From Auanema rhodensis (Eukaryota; Nematoda; Chromadorea; Rhabditida; Rhabditidae): a stretch of DNA of 64,000 nucleotides. This document shows positions 25,058 through 35,020 of the stretch, in pieces; the stretch's first letter is position 1, and each line of letters starts with the position of its first letter. The position numbers and the translations under genes are program-made. Under the pieces are notes generated by a model that was not told where the DNA came from, made no database searches, and worked only from the letters and a program-made list of their open reading frames with translations. Location: positions 3,420,501-3,484,500 of the forward strand of contig OZ059900.1 of NCBI GenBank assembly GCA_964057225.1. The letters are read 5' to 3'.

Positions 25058-26074
25058 TTAAACACTGTATTGCCCTTTGTTGGCAATAACCTTCTCCCAC
25101 TTTTCTTTCAGCTTTCGAATTCCGTTTCTGAAAAATAGTTTACTTTTAGATGCAAAAAAAATTTTAACAAAATTTTCAACTTCCTCTAAGGTTTTGAAGT
25201 TTTCACCCCTTAAACTATGCTCCATTGATCTAAACAGATGGTAATCTGTTGGAGCAAGATCTGGAGAGTATGGGGGATGCTTCAAAACCGTCCAGTTCAT
25301 GTCCTGAAGCGTCTGTTGGGCTTTCGCACAACAGTGTGGGCGCGCGTTGTCGTGCAGTAGCGCGATGCTCCTGTTTCTGAGCCCCTCATCAGCTTCAATG
25401 GCAGCATGAAGCTTTCTGAGTTGCTCAGAATAGTAGTTCTCATCTATGGTTCTTCCATAAGGAAGAAGCTCATAGAAAAGAACACCGTTTTCGCTCCAGA
25501 AAACGGATAGGAGAGCTTTTTTAGGCGTTTGTGGGTTTGCCCTGGGGGTCATTGGAACTTCCTGCCCAGGGTTTACCCAAAACTTAAGCCTGTTTGGATT
25601 GGAGTAGAGAATCCACTTCTCGTCTCCAGTTACCAAACTTTTGAAAAAACCCCTTTTTTGGCTCATTTTCAGAAGATCCTGAGCCAAACTTATTCTCGAT
25701 CTGAGATTACTCTCAGTCAGAACATGCGGGGAAAAAGGTGAAATTTTATGGATTTTACCCATTTTTTTCAACCTTTTTGAAATAGCAACATCGCTGACTT
25801 TCAGAATGTTTCCCATTTGAAGCTGAGTTGCTCCAGGATTCTCATCCAAAACATTCTGAAGGTCTGCGTTGCTGAATTTCTTACCAGCGCCAGACCTTGG
25901 ACGATCTTTTAAATCGGTTTCGCCCGCTCTAAAACGCGAATACCATCTTTTGCAGGTGCTGTAGTTTGGAGATGAATCTCCATAAACAGCTCTCATTTTT
26001 TTAAAGGCTGCTTTCGCAGATAATCCTTCATTAAAATGATAAAAAAGAGTATGGCGCGCATGAGTAGAATTCAT
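25058..26074 (-). CDS. Mariner transposase, copy 1 (338 aa, apparently intact)
   Basis: DNA transposase that would bind the terminal repeats in the nucleus and cut and rejoin DNA at TA. Residues 1-50 look like the first helix-turn-helix (FNEGLSAKAAFKKM; CKRWYSRF). DRPRSG at 57-62 fits the linker and a second helix-turn-helix follows to about 110. The catalytic triad is visible as D151 (TGDEKW), D242 (HDNARPH) and D277 (YSPDLAPTDYHLF), with 34 residues between the last two: the DD34D mariner signature. FSPHVLTE at 114-121 stands where most mariners have WVPHEL. WVNPGQ is at 166-171. The frame is open upstream to 26128, but I chose the methionine at 26074 because family members start like MNSTHARHT and copy 2 has a frameshift just upstream of it. 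On the minus strand an AATAAA overlaps the TAA stop (25054-25059), a possible polyadenylation signal. Confidence 0.95.
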   Translation of the reverse strand: MNSTHARHTLFYHFNEGLSAKAAFKKMRAVYGDSSPNYSTCKRWYSRFRAGETDLKDRPRSGAGKKFSNADLQNVLDENPGATQLQMGNILKVSDVAISKRLKKMGKIHKISPFSPHVLTESNLRSRISLAQDLLKMSQKRGFFKSLVTGDEKWILYSNPNRLKFWVNPGQEVPMTPRANPQTPKKALLSVFWSENGVLFYELLPYGRTIDENYYSEQLRKLHAAIEADEGLRNRSIALLHDNARPHCCAKAQQTLQDMNWTVLKHPPYSPDLAPTDYHLFRSMEHSLRGENFKTLEEVENFVKIFFASKSKLFFRNGIRKLKEKWEKVIANKGQYSV

Positions 26075-26242
26075 AACAGAAAACAGCAAAAAAAAAGATG
26101 GAAAATTAAAAACTAATTTTTCAAACAAAAAAATTTGTTTTTTGAAATTTTTTTTTGATAATATTGTTTTAAATTATTCAAATTTTCTTAATTTTAAATA
26201 ATTTTAAATTTTTTTTTAAATTTTTCGAAAAAATTCGAAAAA

Positions 26243-26280
26243 CTAGGGGGGGGGGGCGCAAGACTTAGTTCGGGACCTAA
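26243..26280 (-). repeat. Mariner copy 1 right terminal inverted repeat
   Basis: Reverse complement of the left end: CTA, a run of 11 G, then CGCAAGACTTAGTTCGGG and ACCTAA. The run is four bases longer than the seven-base C run at the left end. It lies on the 5' side of the transposase. Confidence 0.93.
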
Positions 26281-26540
26281 TATATCAGTGCAAGCTCATA
26301 AAAATAGACTGATTTTGTGTATTGTATGTTTGATTCTCGAATCTTAACGAATATGATCAAAATGTACGAGTATTACAGATTTTGTACCAAAAATCGGTGA
26401 GTATATGGTGTTAAAGGCATAAAAACGACCATACATAGTGTAGTAATGCTATTTGAGCGAAATTCAGTATTTAAACATCACTAGCGTTTAATTGATGACT
26501 TTTGTTGTTATAGACATTAAAACTATGTTTTTGATCATAT

Positions 26541-26546
26541 ACATGT
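26541..26546 (+). repeat. 6-bp insertion ACATGT in satellite monomer next to mariner 1
   Basis: The usual GATCATATATATGAG is expanded here to GATCATATACATGTATATG, forming the 16-bp palindrome CATATACATGTATATG. The insertion lies 261 bp past the mariner right end. I see it only in the monomers that follow the four mariners. Confidence 0.9.
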
Positions 26547-28860
26547 ATATGAGCGATTTAGCCAAATTGGACTCAAAACTCGGAAATTTCAAAAATTATT
26601 TCTATTTTCGACCTTTTTTGATCAAAATGAATAAATATCAGTGCAAACTTGTAAAAATAGACTTATTTTGTGTATTATGTGTTTGATTCTCGAATCTTAA
26701 CAAATATGATCAAAATTTACAAGTATTACAGATTTTGTACCAAAAATCGGTGAGTATATGGTGTTAAAGGCATAAAAACGACCATACTTAGTGTAGTAAT
26801 GCTATTTGAGTGAAATTCAGTGATTTAATCATTATTAGTGTATATTTGAAGACTTTTGTTATCATAGACAGTAAAACTATGCTTTTGATCATATATATGA
26901 GCGATTTAGCCCAATTCGACTCAAAACTCGGAAAATTCAAAAATTCTTTCTATTTTCGACCTTTTTTGATGAAAATGAATATATATCAGTGTAAACTCAT
27001 AAAAATAGACTGATTTTGTGTATTGTGTGTTTGATTCTCAAATCTTAACAAATATGATCAAATTTTACGAGTATTACAGATTTTGTACCAAAAATTGGTG
27101 AGTATATGGTGTTAAAGGCATAAAAACGACCATACTTAGTGTAGTAATGCTATTTGAGCGAAAATCAGTATTTAAACATCACTAGCGTTTAATTGAAGAT
27201 TTTTGTTGTCATAGACAATAAAACTATGCTTCTGATCATATATATGAGCGATTTAGCCAAATTAGACTCAAAACTCGGAAATTTCAAAAATTCTTTCTAT
27301 TTTCGACCTTTTTTGATCAAAATGAATAAATATCAGTGCAAACTCATAAAAATAGACTTATTTCGTGTATTATGTGTTTGTTTCTCGAATCTTAACGAAT
27401 ATGATCAAAATTTACAAGTATTACAGATTTTGTACCAAAAATCGGTGAGTATATGGTGTTAAAGGCATAAAAATGACCATACTTAGTGTAGTAATGCATT
27501 TGAGTGAAATTCAGTGATTTACACATTATTAGTGTATATTTGAAAACTTTTGTTATCATAGACAGTAAAACTATGCTTTTGATCATATATATGAGCGATT
27601 TAGCCCAATTGGACTCAAAACTCGGAAAATTCAAAAATTCTTCTATTTTCGACCTTTTTTGATCAAAATGAATATATATCAGTGCAAACTCATAAATATA
27701 GACTGATTTTGTTTATTGTGTGTTTGATTTTCAAATCTTAACGAATATGATCAAAATTTACGAGTATTACAGATTTTGTACCAAAAATCGGTGAGTATAT
27801 GGTGTTAAAGGCATAAAAACGACCATACTTAGTGTAGTAATGCTATTTGAGCGAAAATCAGTATTTAAACATCACTAGCGTTTAATTGATGACTTTTGTT
27901 GTCATAGACAATAAAACTATGCTTCTGATCATATAAATGAGCGATTTAGCCAAATTAGACTCAAAACTCGGAAATTTCAAAAATTCTTTCTATTTTCGAC
28001 CTTTTTTGATCAAAATGAATATATATCAGTGCAAGCTCATAAAAATAGACTGATTTTGTGTATTGTATGTTTGATTCTCAAATCTTAACGAATATGATCG
28101 AAATTTACGAGTATTACAGATTTTGTACCAAAAATCGGTGAGTATATGGTGTTAAAGGCATAAAAACGACCATACTTAGTGTAGTAATGCTATTTGAGCG
28201 AAATTCAGTATTTAAACATCACTAGCGTTTAATTGATGACTTTTGTTGTCATAGACATTAAAACTATGCTTTTGATCATATAAATGAGCGATTTAGCCAA
28301 ATTAGACTCAAAACTCGGAAATTTCAAAAATTCTTTCTATTTTCGACCTTTTTTGATCAAAATGAATATATATCAGTGCAAACTCATAAAAATAGACTTA
28401 TTTCGTGTATTATGTGTTTGATTCTCGAATGTTAACAAATATGATCAAAATTTACAAGTATTACAGATTTTGTACCAAAAATCGGTGAGTATATGGTGTT
28501 AAAGGCATAAAAACGACCATACTTAGTGTAGTAATGCTATTTGAGCGAAAATCAGTATTTAAACATCACTAGCGTTTAATTGATGACTTTTGTTGTTATA
28601 GACAATAAAACTATGTTTTTGATCATATATATGAGCGATTTAGCCCAATTGGACTCAAAACTCGGAAATTTCAAAAATTCTTTCTATTTTCGACCTTTTT
28701 TGATCAAAATGAATAAATATCAGTGCAAACTCATAAAAATAGACTTATTTCGTGTATTATGTGTTTGATTCTCGAATCTTAACGAATATGATCAAAATTT
28801 ACGAGTATCACAGATTTTGTACCAAAAATCGGTGAGTATATGGTGTTAAAGGCATAAAAA

Positions 28861-30595
28861 CGACCATACTTAGTGTAGTAATGCTATTTGAGCGAAAATC
28901 AGTATTTAAACATCACTAGCGTTTAATTGATGACTTTTGTTGTTATAGACAATAAAACTATGTTTTTGATCATATATATGAGCGATTTAGCCCAATTGGA
29001 CTCAAAACTCGGAAAATTCAAAAATTCTTTCTATTTTCGACCTTTTTTGATCAAAATGAATATATATCAGTGCAAACTCATAAAAATAGACTGATTTTGT
29101 TTATTGTGTGTTTGATTTTCAAATCTTAACGAATATGATCAAAATTTACGAGTATTACAGATTTTGTACCAAAAATCGGTGAGTATATGGTGTTAAAGGC
29201 ATAAAAACGACCATACTTAGTGTAGTAATGCTATTTGAGCGAAAATCAGTATTTAAACATCACTAGCGTTTAATTGATGACTTTTGTTGTCATAGACAAT
29301 AAAACTATGCTTCTGATCATATAAATGAGCGATTTAGCCAAATTAGACTCAAAACTGGGAAATTTCAAAAATTCTTTCTATTTTCGACCTTTTTTGATCA
29401 AAATGAATATATATCAGTGCAAGCTCATAAAAATAGACTGATTTTGTGTATTGTATGTTTTATTCTCAAATCTTAACGAATATGATCGAAATTTACGAGT
29501 ATTACAGATTTTGTACCAAAAATCGGTGAGTATATGGTGTTAAAGGCATAAAAACGACCATACTTAGTGTAGTAATGCTATTTGAGCGAAATTCAGTATT
29601 TAAACATCACTAGCGTTTAATTGATGACTTTTGTTGTCATAGACATTAAAACTATGCTTTTGATCATATAAATGAGCGATTTAGCCAAATTAGACTCAAA
29701 ACTCGGAAATTTCAAAAATTCTTTCTATTTTCGACCTTTTTTGATCAAAATGAATAAATATCAGTGCAAACTCATAAAAATAGACTTATTTCGTGTATTT
29801 TGTGTTTGATTCTCGAATCTTAACGAATATGATCAAAATTTACGAGTATCACAGATTTTGTACCAAAAATCGGTGAGTATATGGTGTTAAAGGCATAAAA
29901 ACGACCATACTTAGTGTAGTAATGCTATTTGAGCGAAAATCAGTATTTAAACATCACTAGCGTTTAATTGATGACTTTTGTTGTTATAGACAATAAAACT
30001 ATGTTTTTGATCATATATATGAGCGATTTAGCCCAATTGGACTCAAAACTCGGAAAATTCAAAAATTCTTTCTATTTTCGACCTTTTTTGATCAAAATGA
30101 ATATATATCAGTGCAAACTCATAAAAATAGACTGATTTTGTTCATTGTGTGTTTGATTTTTGAATCTTAACAAATATGATCAAAATTTACGAGTATTACA
30201 GATTTTGTACCAAAAATCGGTGAGTATATGGTGTTAAAGGCATAAAAACGACCATACTTAGTGTAGTAATGCTATTTGAGCGAAAATCAGTATTTAAACA
30301 TCACTAACGTTTAATTGATGACTTTTGTTGTCATAGACAATAAAACTATGCTTCTGATCATATATATGAGCGATTTAGCCAAATTAGACTCAAAACTCGG
30401 AAATTTCAAAAATTCTTTCTATTTTCGACCTTTTTTGATCAAAATGAAGATATATCAGTGCAAGCTCATAAAAATAGACTGATTTTGTTTATTGTGTGTT
30501 TGATTTTTGAATCTTAACAAATATGATCAAAATTTACGAGTATTACAGATTTTGTACCAAAAATCGGTGAGTATATGGTGTTAAGGCATAAAAAC
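28861..30595 (+). repeat. 5-monomer block, copy 1 (1735 bp)
   Basis: A shortened version of the 6-monomer block at 20860-24838, carrying AACTGGG near 29354, TTTTATTCTC near 29458, TTTGTTCATTG at 30143 and GTTAAGG near 30581. It is directly repeated 1735 bp later. Edges are approximate. Confidence 0.75.
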
Positions 30596-32330
30596 GACCA
30601 TACTTAGTGTAGTAATGCTATTTGAGCGAAAATCAGTATTTAAACATCACTAGCGTTTAATTGATGACTTTTGTTGTTATAGACAATAAAACTATGTTTT
30701 TGATCATATATATGAGCGATTTAGCCCAATTGGACTCAAAACTCGGAAAATTCAAAAATTCTTTCTATTTTCGACCTTTTTTGATCAAAATGAATATATA
30801 TCAGTGCAAACTCATAAAAATAGACTGATTTTGTTTATTGTGTGTTTGATTTTCAAATCTTAACGAATATGATCAAAATTTACGAGTATTACAGATTTTG
30901 TACCAAAAATCGGTGAGTATATGGTGTTAAAGGCATAAAAACGACCATACTTAGTGTAGTAATGCTATTTGAGCGAAAATCAGTATTTAAACATCACTAG
31001 CGTTTAATTGATGACTTTTGTTGTCATAGACAATAAAACTATGCTTCTGATCATATAAATGAGCGATTTAGCCAAATTAGACTCAAAACTGGGAAATTTC
31101 AAAAATTCTTTCTATTTTCGACCTTTTTTGATCAAAATGAATATATATCAGTGCAAGCTCATAAAAATAGACTGATTTTGTGTATTGTATGTTTTATTCT
31201 CAAATCTTAACGAATATGATCGAAATTTACGAGTATTACAGATTTTGTACCAAAAATCGGTGAGTATATGGTGTTAAAGGCATAAAAACGACCATACTTA
31301 GTGTAGTAATGCTATTTGAGCGAAATTCAGTATTTAAACATCACTAGCGTTTAATTGATGACTTTTGTTGTCATAGACATTAAAACTATGCTTTTGATCA
31401 TATAAATGAGCGATTTAGCCAAATTAGACTCAAAACTCGGAAATTTCAAAAATTCTTTCTATTTTCGACCTTTTTTGATCAAAATGAATAAATATCAGTG
31501 CAAACTCATGAAAATAGACTTATTTCGTGTATTTTGTGTTTGATTCTCGAATCTTAACGAATATGATCAAAATTTACGAGTATCACAGATTTTGTACCAA
31601 AAATCGGTGAGTATATGGTGTTAAAGGCATAAAAACGACCATACTTAGTGTAGTAATGCTATTTGAGCGAAAATCAGTATTTAAACATCACTAGCGTTTA
31701 ATTGATGACTTTTGTTGTTATAGACAATAAAACTATGTTTTTGATCATATATATGAGCGATTTAGCCCAATTGGACTCAAAACTCGGAAAATTCAAAAAT
31801 TCTTTCTATTTTCGACCTTTTTTGATCAAAATGAATATATATCAGTGCAAACTCATAAAAATAGACTGATTTTGTTCATTGTGTGTTTGATTTTTGAATC
31901 TTAACAAATATGATCAAAATTTACGAGTATTACAGATTTTGTACCAAAAATCGGTGAGTATATGGTGTTAAAGGCATAAAAACGACCATACTTAGTGTAG
32001 TAATGCTATTTGAGCGAAAATCAGTATTTAAACATCACTAACGTTTAATTGATGACTTTTGTTGTCATAGACAATAAAACTATGCTTCTGATCATATATA
32101 TGAGCGATTTAGCCAAATTAGACTCAAAACTCGGAAATTTCAAAAATTCTTTCTATTTTCGACCTTTTTTGATCAAAATGAAGATATATCAGTGCAAGCT
32201 CATAAAAATAGACTGATTTTGTTTATTGTGTGTTTGATTTTTGAATCTTAACAAATATGATCAAAATTTACGAGTATTACAGATTTTGTACCAAAAATCG
32301 GTGAGTATATGGTGTTAAGGCATAAAAACG
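30596..32330 (+). repeat. 5-monomer block, copy 2 (1735 bp)
   Basis: Tandem repeat of 28861-30595 with the same markers: AACTGGG near 31089, TTTGTTCATTG at 31878 and GTTAAGG near 32317. A private substitution gives CTCATGAAAATAG near 31507. It ends one monomer left of mariner copy 2, just as the 6-monomer block ends left of copy 1. Confidence 0.75.
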
Positions 32331-32532
32331 ACCATACTTAGTGTAGTAATGCTATTTGAGCGAAAATCAGTATTTAAACATCACTAGCGTTTAATTGATG
32401 ACTTTTGTTGTCATAGACAATAAAACTATGCTTCTGATCATATATATGAGCGATTTAGCCAAATTAGACTCAAAACTCGGAAATTTCAAAAATTCTTTCT
32501 ATTTTCGACCTTTTTTGATCAAAATGAATATA

Positions 32533-32566
32533 TTAGGTCCCGAACTAAGTCTTGCGCCCCCCCTAG
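32533..32566 (+). repeat. Mariner copy 2 left terminal inverted repeat
   Basis: Identical to the left end of copy 1, including the seven-C run before TAG. It is preceded by TA. Confidence 0.93.
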
Positions 32567-32613
32567 TGTGATATGAAAAATCAAAAAAAAAGTATGTAGT
32601 TGCAAAAAATTTA

Positions 32614-33630
32614 TTAAACACTGTATTGCCCTTTGTTGGCAATAACCTTCTCCCACTTTTCTTTCAGCTTTCGAATTCCGTTTCTGAAAAATAGTTTACT
32701 TTTAGATGCAAAAAAAATTTTAACAAAATTTTCAACTTCCTCTAAGGTTTTGAAGTTTTCACCCCTTAAACTATGCTCCATTGATCTAAACAGATGGTAA
32801 TCTGTTGGAGCAAGATCTGGAGAGTATGGGGGATGCTTCAAAACCGTCCAGTTCATGTCCTGAAGCGTCTGTTGGGCTTTCGCACAACAGTGTGGGCGCG
32901 CGTTGTCGTGCAGTAGCGCGATGCTCCTGTTTCTGAGCCCCTCATCAGCTTCAATGGCAGCATGAAGCTTTCTGAGTTGCTCAGAATAGTAGTTCTCATC
33001 TATGGTTCTTCCATAAGGAAGAAGCTCATAGAAAAGAACACCGTTTTCGCTCCAGAAAACGGATAGGAGAGCTTTTTTAGGCGTTTGTGGGTTTGCCCTG
33101 GGGGTCATTGGAACTTCCTGCCCAGGGTTTACCCAAAACTTAAGCCTGTTTGGATTGGAGTAGAGAATCCACTTCTCGTCTCCAGTTACCAAACTTTTGA
33201 AAAAACCCCTTTTTTGGCTCATTTTCAGAAGATCCTGAGCCAAACTTATTCTCGATCTGAGATTACTCTCAGTCAGAACATGCGGGGAAAAAGGTGAAAT
33301 TTTATGGATTTTACCCATTTTTTTCAACCTTTTTGAAATAGCAACATCGCTGACTTTCAGAATGTTTCCCATTTGAAGCTGAGTTGCTCCAGGATTCTCA
33401 TCCAAAACATTCTGAAGGTCTGCGTTGCTGAATTTCTTACCAGCGCCAGACCTTGGACGATCTTTTAAATCGGTTTCGCCCGCTCTAAAACGCGAATACC
33501 ATCTTTTGCAGGTGCTGTAGTTTGGAGATGAATCTCCATAAACAGCTCTCATTTTTTTAAAGGCTGCTTTCGCAGATAATCCTTCATTAAAATGATAAAA
33601 AAGAGTATGGCGCGCATGAGTAGAATTCAT
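32614..33630 (-). CDS. Mariner transposase, copy 2 (338 aa, apparently intact)
   Basis: By eye the protein is the same as copy 1 from MNSTHARHT to the C-terminal GQYSV. It keeps the catalytic residues D151, D242 and D277 with DD34D spacing, both helix-turn-helix regions and the FSPHVLTE variant linker motif. One A is missing in the homopolymer about 15 bp upstream of the chosen start. This breaks the in-frame N-terminal extension seen in the other copies but leaves the 338-residue protein intact, which supports the methionine at 33630 as the real start. AATAAA overlaps the stop codon on the minus strand (32610-32615). It lies inside the satellite array, so expression would depend on its own AT-rich 5' region or on satellite transcription. 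Confidence 0.95.
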   Translation of the reverse strand: MNSTHARHTLFYHFNEGLSAKAAFKKMRAVYGDSSPNYSTCKRWYSRFRAGETDLKDRPRSGAGKKFSNADLQNVLDENPGATQLQMGNILKVSDVAISKRLKKMGKIHKISPFSPHVLTESNLRSRISLAQDLLKMSQKRGFFKSLVTGDEKWILYSNPNRLKFWVNPGQEVPMTPRANPQTPKKALLSVFWSENGVLFYELLPYGRTIDENYYSEQLRKLHAAIEADEGLRNRSIALLHDNARPHCCAKAQQTLQDMNWTVLKHPPYSPDLAPTDYHLFRSMEHSLRGENFKTLEEVENFVKIFFASKSKLFFRNGIRKLKEKWEKVIANKGQYSV

Positions 33631-33797
33631 AACAGAAAACAGCAAAAAAAAGATGGAAAATTAAAAACTAATTTTTCAAACAAAAAAATTTGTTTTTTGA
33701 AATTTTTTTTTGATAATATTGTTTTAAATTATTCAAATTTTCTTAATTTTAAATAATTTTAAATTTTTTTTTAAATTTTTCGAAAAAATTCGAAAAA

Positions 33798-33834
33798 CTA
33801 GGGGGGGGGGCGCAAGACTTAGTTCGGGACCTAA
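33798..33834 (-). repeat. Mariner copy 2 right terminal inverted repeat
   Basis: Inverted match to the left end, with a run of ten G between CTA and CGCAAG. It is followed by TA and TATCAGTG of the monomer. Confidence 0.93.
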
Positions 33835-34094
33835 TATATCAGTGCAAGCTCATAAAAATAGACTGATTTTGTGTATTGTATGTTTGATTCTCGAATCTTA
33901 ACGAATATGATCAAAATTTACGAGTATTACAGATTTTGTACCAAAAATCGGTGAGTATATGGTGTTAAAGGCATAAAAACGACAATACATAGTGTAGTAA
34001 TGCTATTTGAGCGAAATTCAGTATTTAAACATCACTAGCGTTTAATTGATGACTTTTGTTGTTATAGACATTAAAACTATGTTTTTGATCATAT

Positions 34095-34100
34095 ACATGT
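34095..34100 (+). repeat. 6-bp insertion ACATGT in satellite monomer next to mariner 2
   Basis: The same ACATGT insertion and 16-bp palindrome as beside copy 1, again 261 bp past the mariner right end. Confidence 0.9.
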
Positions 34101-35020
34101 ATATGAGCGATTTAGCCAAATTGGACTCAAAACTCGGAAATTTCAAAAATTATTTCTATTTTCGACCTTTTTTGATCAAAATGAATAAATATCAGTGCAA
34201 ACTTGTAAAAATAGACTTATTTTGTGTATTATGTGTTTGATTCTCGAATCTTAACAAATATGATCAAAATTTACAAGTATTACAGATTTTGTACCAAAAA
34301 TCGGTGAGTATATGGTGTTAAAGGCATAAAAACGACCATACTTAGTGTAGTAATGCTATTTGAGTGAAATTCAGTGATTTAATCATTATTAGTGTATATT
34401 TGAAGACTTTTGTTATCATAGACAGTAAAACTATGCTTTTGATCATATATATGAGCGATTTAGCCCAATTCGACTCAAAACTCGGAAAATTCAAAAATTC
34501 TTTCTATTTTCGACCTTTTTTGATGAAAATGAATATATATCAGTGTAAACTCATAAAAATAGACTGATTTTGTGTATTGTGTGTTTGATTCTCAAATCTT
34601 AACAAATATGATCAAATTTTACGAGTATTACAGATTTTGTACCAAAAATTGGTGAGTATATGGTGTTAAAGGCATAAAAACGACCATACTTAGTGTAGTA
34701 ATGCTATTTGAGCGAAATTCAGTATTTAAACATCACTAGCGTTTAATTGATGACTTTTGTTGTCATAGACATTAAAACTATGCTTTTGATCATATAAATG
34801 AGCGATTTAGCCAAATTAGACTCAAAACTCGGAAATTTCAAAAATTCTTTCTATTTTCGACCTTTTTTGATCAAAATGAATAAATATCAGTGCAAACTCA
34901 TAAAAATAGACTTATTTCGTGTATTATGTGTTTGATTCTCGAATCTTAACGAATATGATCAAAATTTACGAGTATCACAGATTTTGTACCAAAAATCGGT
35001 GAGTATATGGTGTTAAAGGC

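Larger units (their letters stand above)
24977..26280 (-). mobile_element. Mariner-family transposon, copy 1 (1304 bp, complete)
   Basis: A complete Tc1/mariner-superfamily element. It is bounded by matching terminal inverted repeats starting TTAGGTCCCGAACTAAG and flanked on both sides by TA (24975-24976 and 26281-26282), the target duplication typical of mariner. Removing the element and one TA restores GAATATATATCAG, which is what empty monomers show (for example 37305-37316). It encodes one transposase on the minus strand. Base composition is clearly richer in G+C than the surrounding satellite, except for an A/T-rich stretch between the start codon and the right end (26075-26242). The right-end G run is 11 long, the longest of the four copies. 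Confidence 0.97.
26281..32532 (+). repeat. Satellite array, segment 2 (18 monomers)
   Basis: Continues the 347-bp array in exactly the phase interrupted by mariner copy 1. The first part, to about 30660, repeats 18384-22757 at an offset of 7897, becoming 7903 after a 6-bp insertion at 26541. A 5-monomer tandem duplication follows. There are two B-related monomers near 26810 and 27510. No gene is supported here. Confidence 0.97.
32533..33834 (-). mobile_element. Mariner-family transposon, copy 2 (1302 bp, complete)
   Basis: Same element as copy 1, in the same orientation and at the same TA of the monomer. It is two bases shorter: an eight-A run instead of nine just upstream of the transposase start (near 33643), and ten G instead of eleven at the right end. 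Both terminal repeats and TA flanks are present. Both indels are in homopolymers, so sequencing or assembly error cannot be excluded. Confidence 0.97.

Noticed and set aside
25529-25741. Plus-strand 70-codon open frame inside each mariner (also near 33085, 44799 and 49578)
   Set aside because: It lies antisense to the conserved catalytic region of the transposase and is explained as its shadow.
26075-26128. N-terminal 18-codon extension of the transposase
   Set aside because: It is open in three copies, but frameshifted in copy 2 by a one-base homopolymer difference. It is also unlike mariner N-termini, so the downstream methionine was chosen.
24977-26280. Bacterial insertion sequence
   Set aside because: The 34-residue D-D spacing, the HDNARPH and SPDLAPTDYHLF motifs, TA target duplication and AATAAA at the stop fit eukaryotic mariner. 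The satellite context is also eukaryotic.
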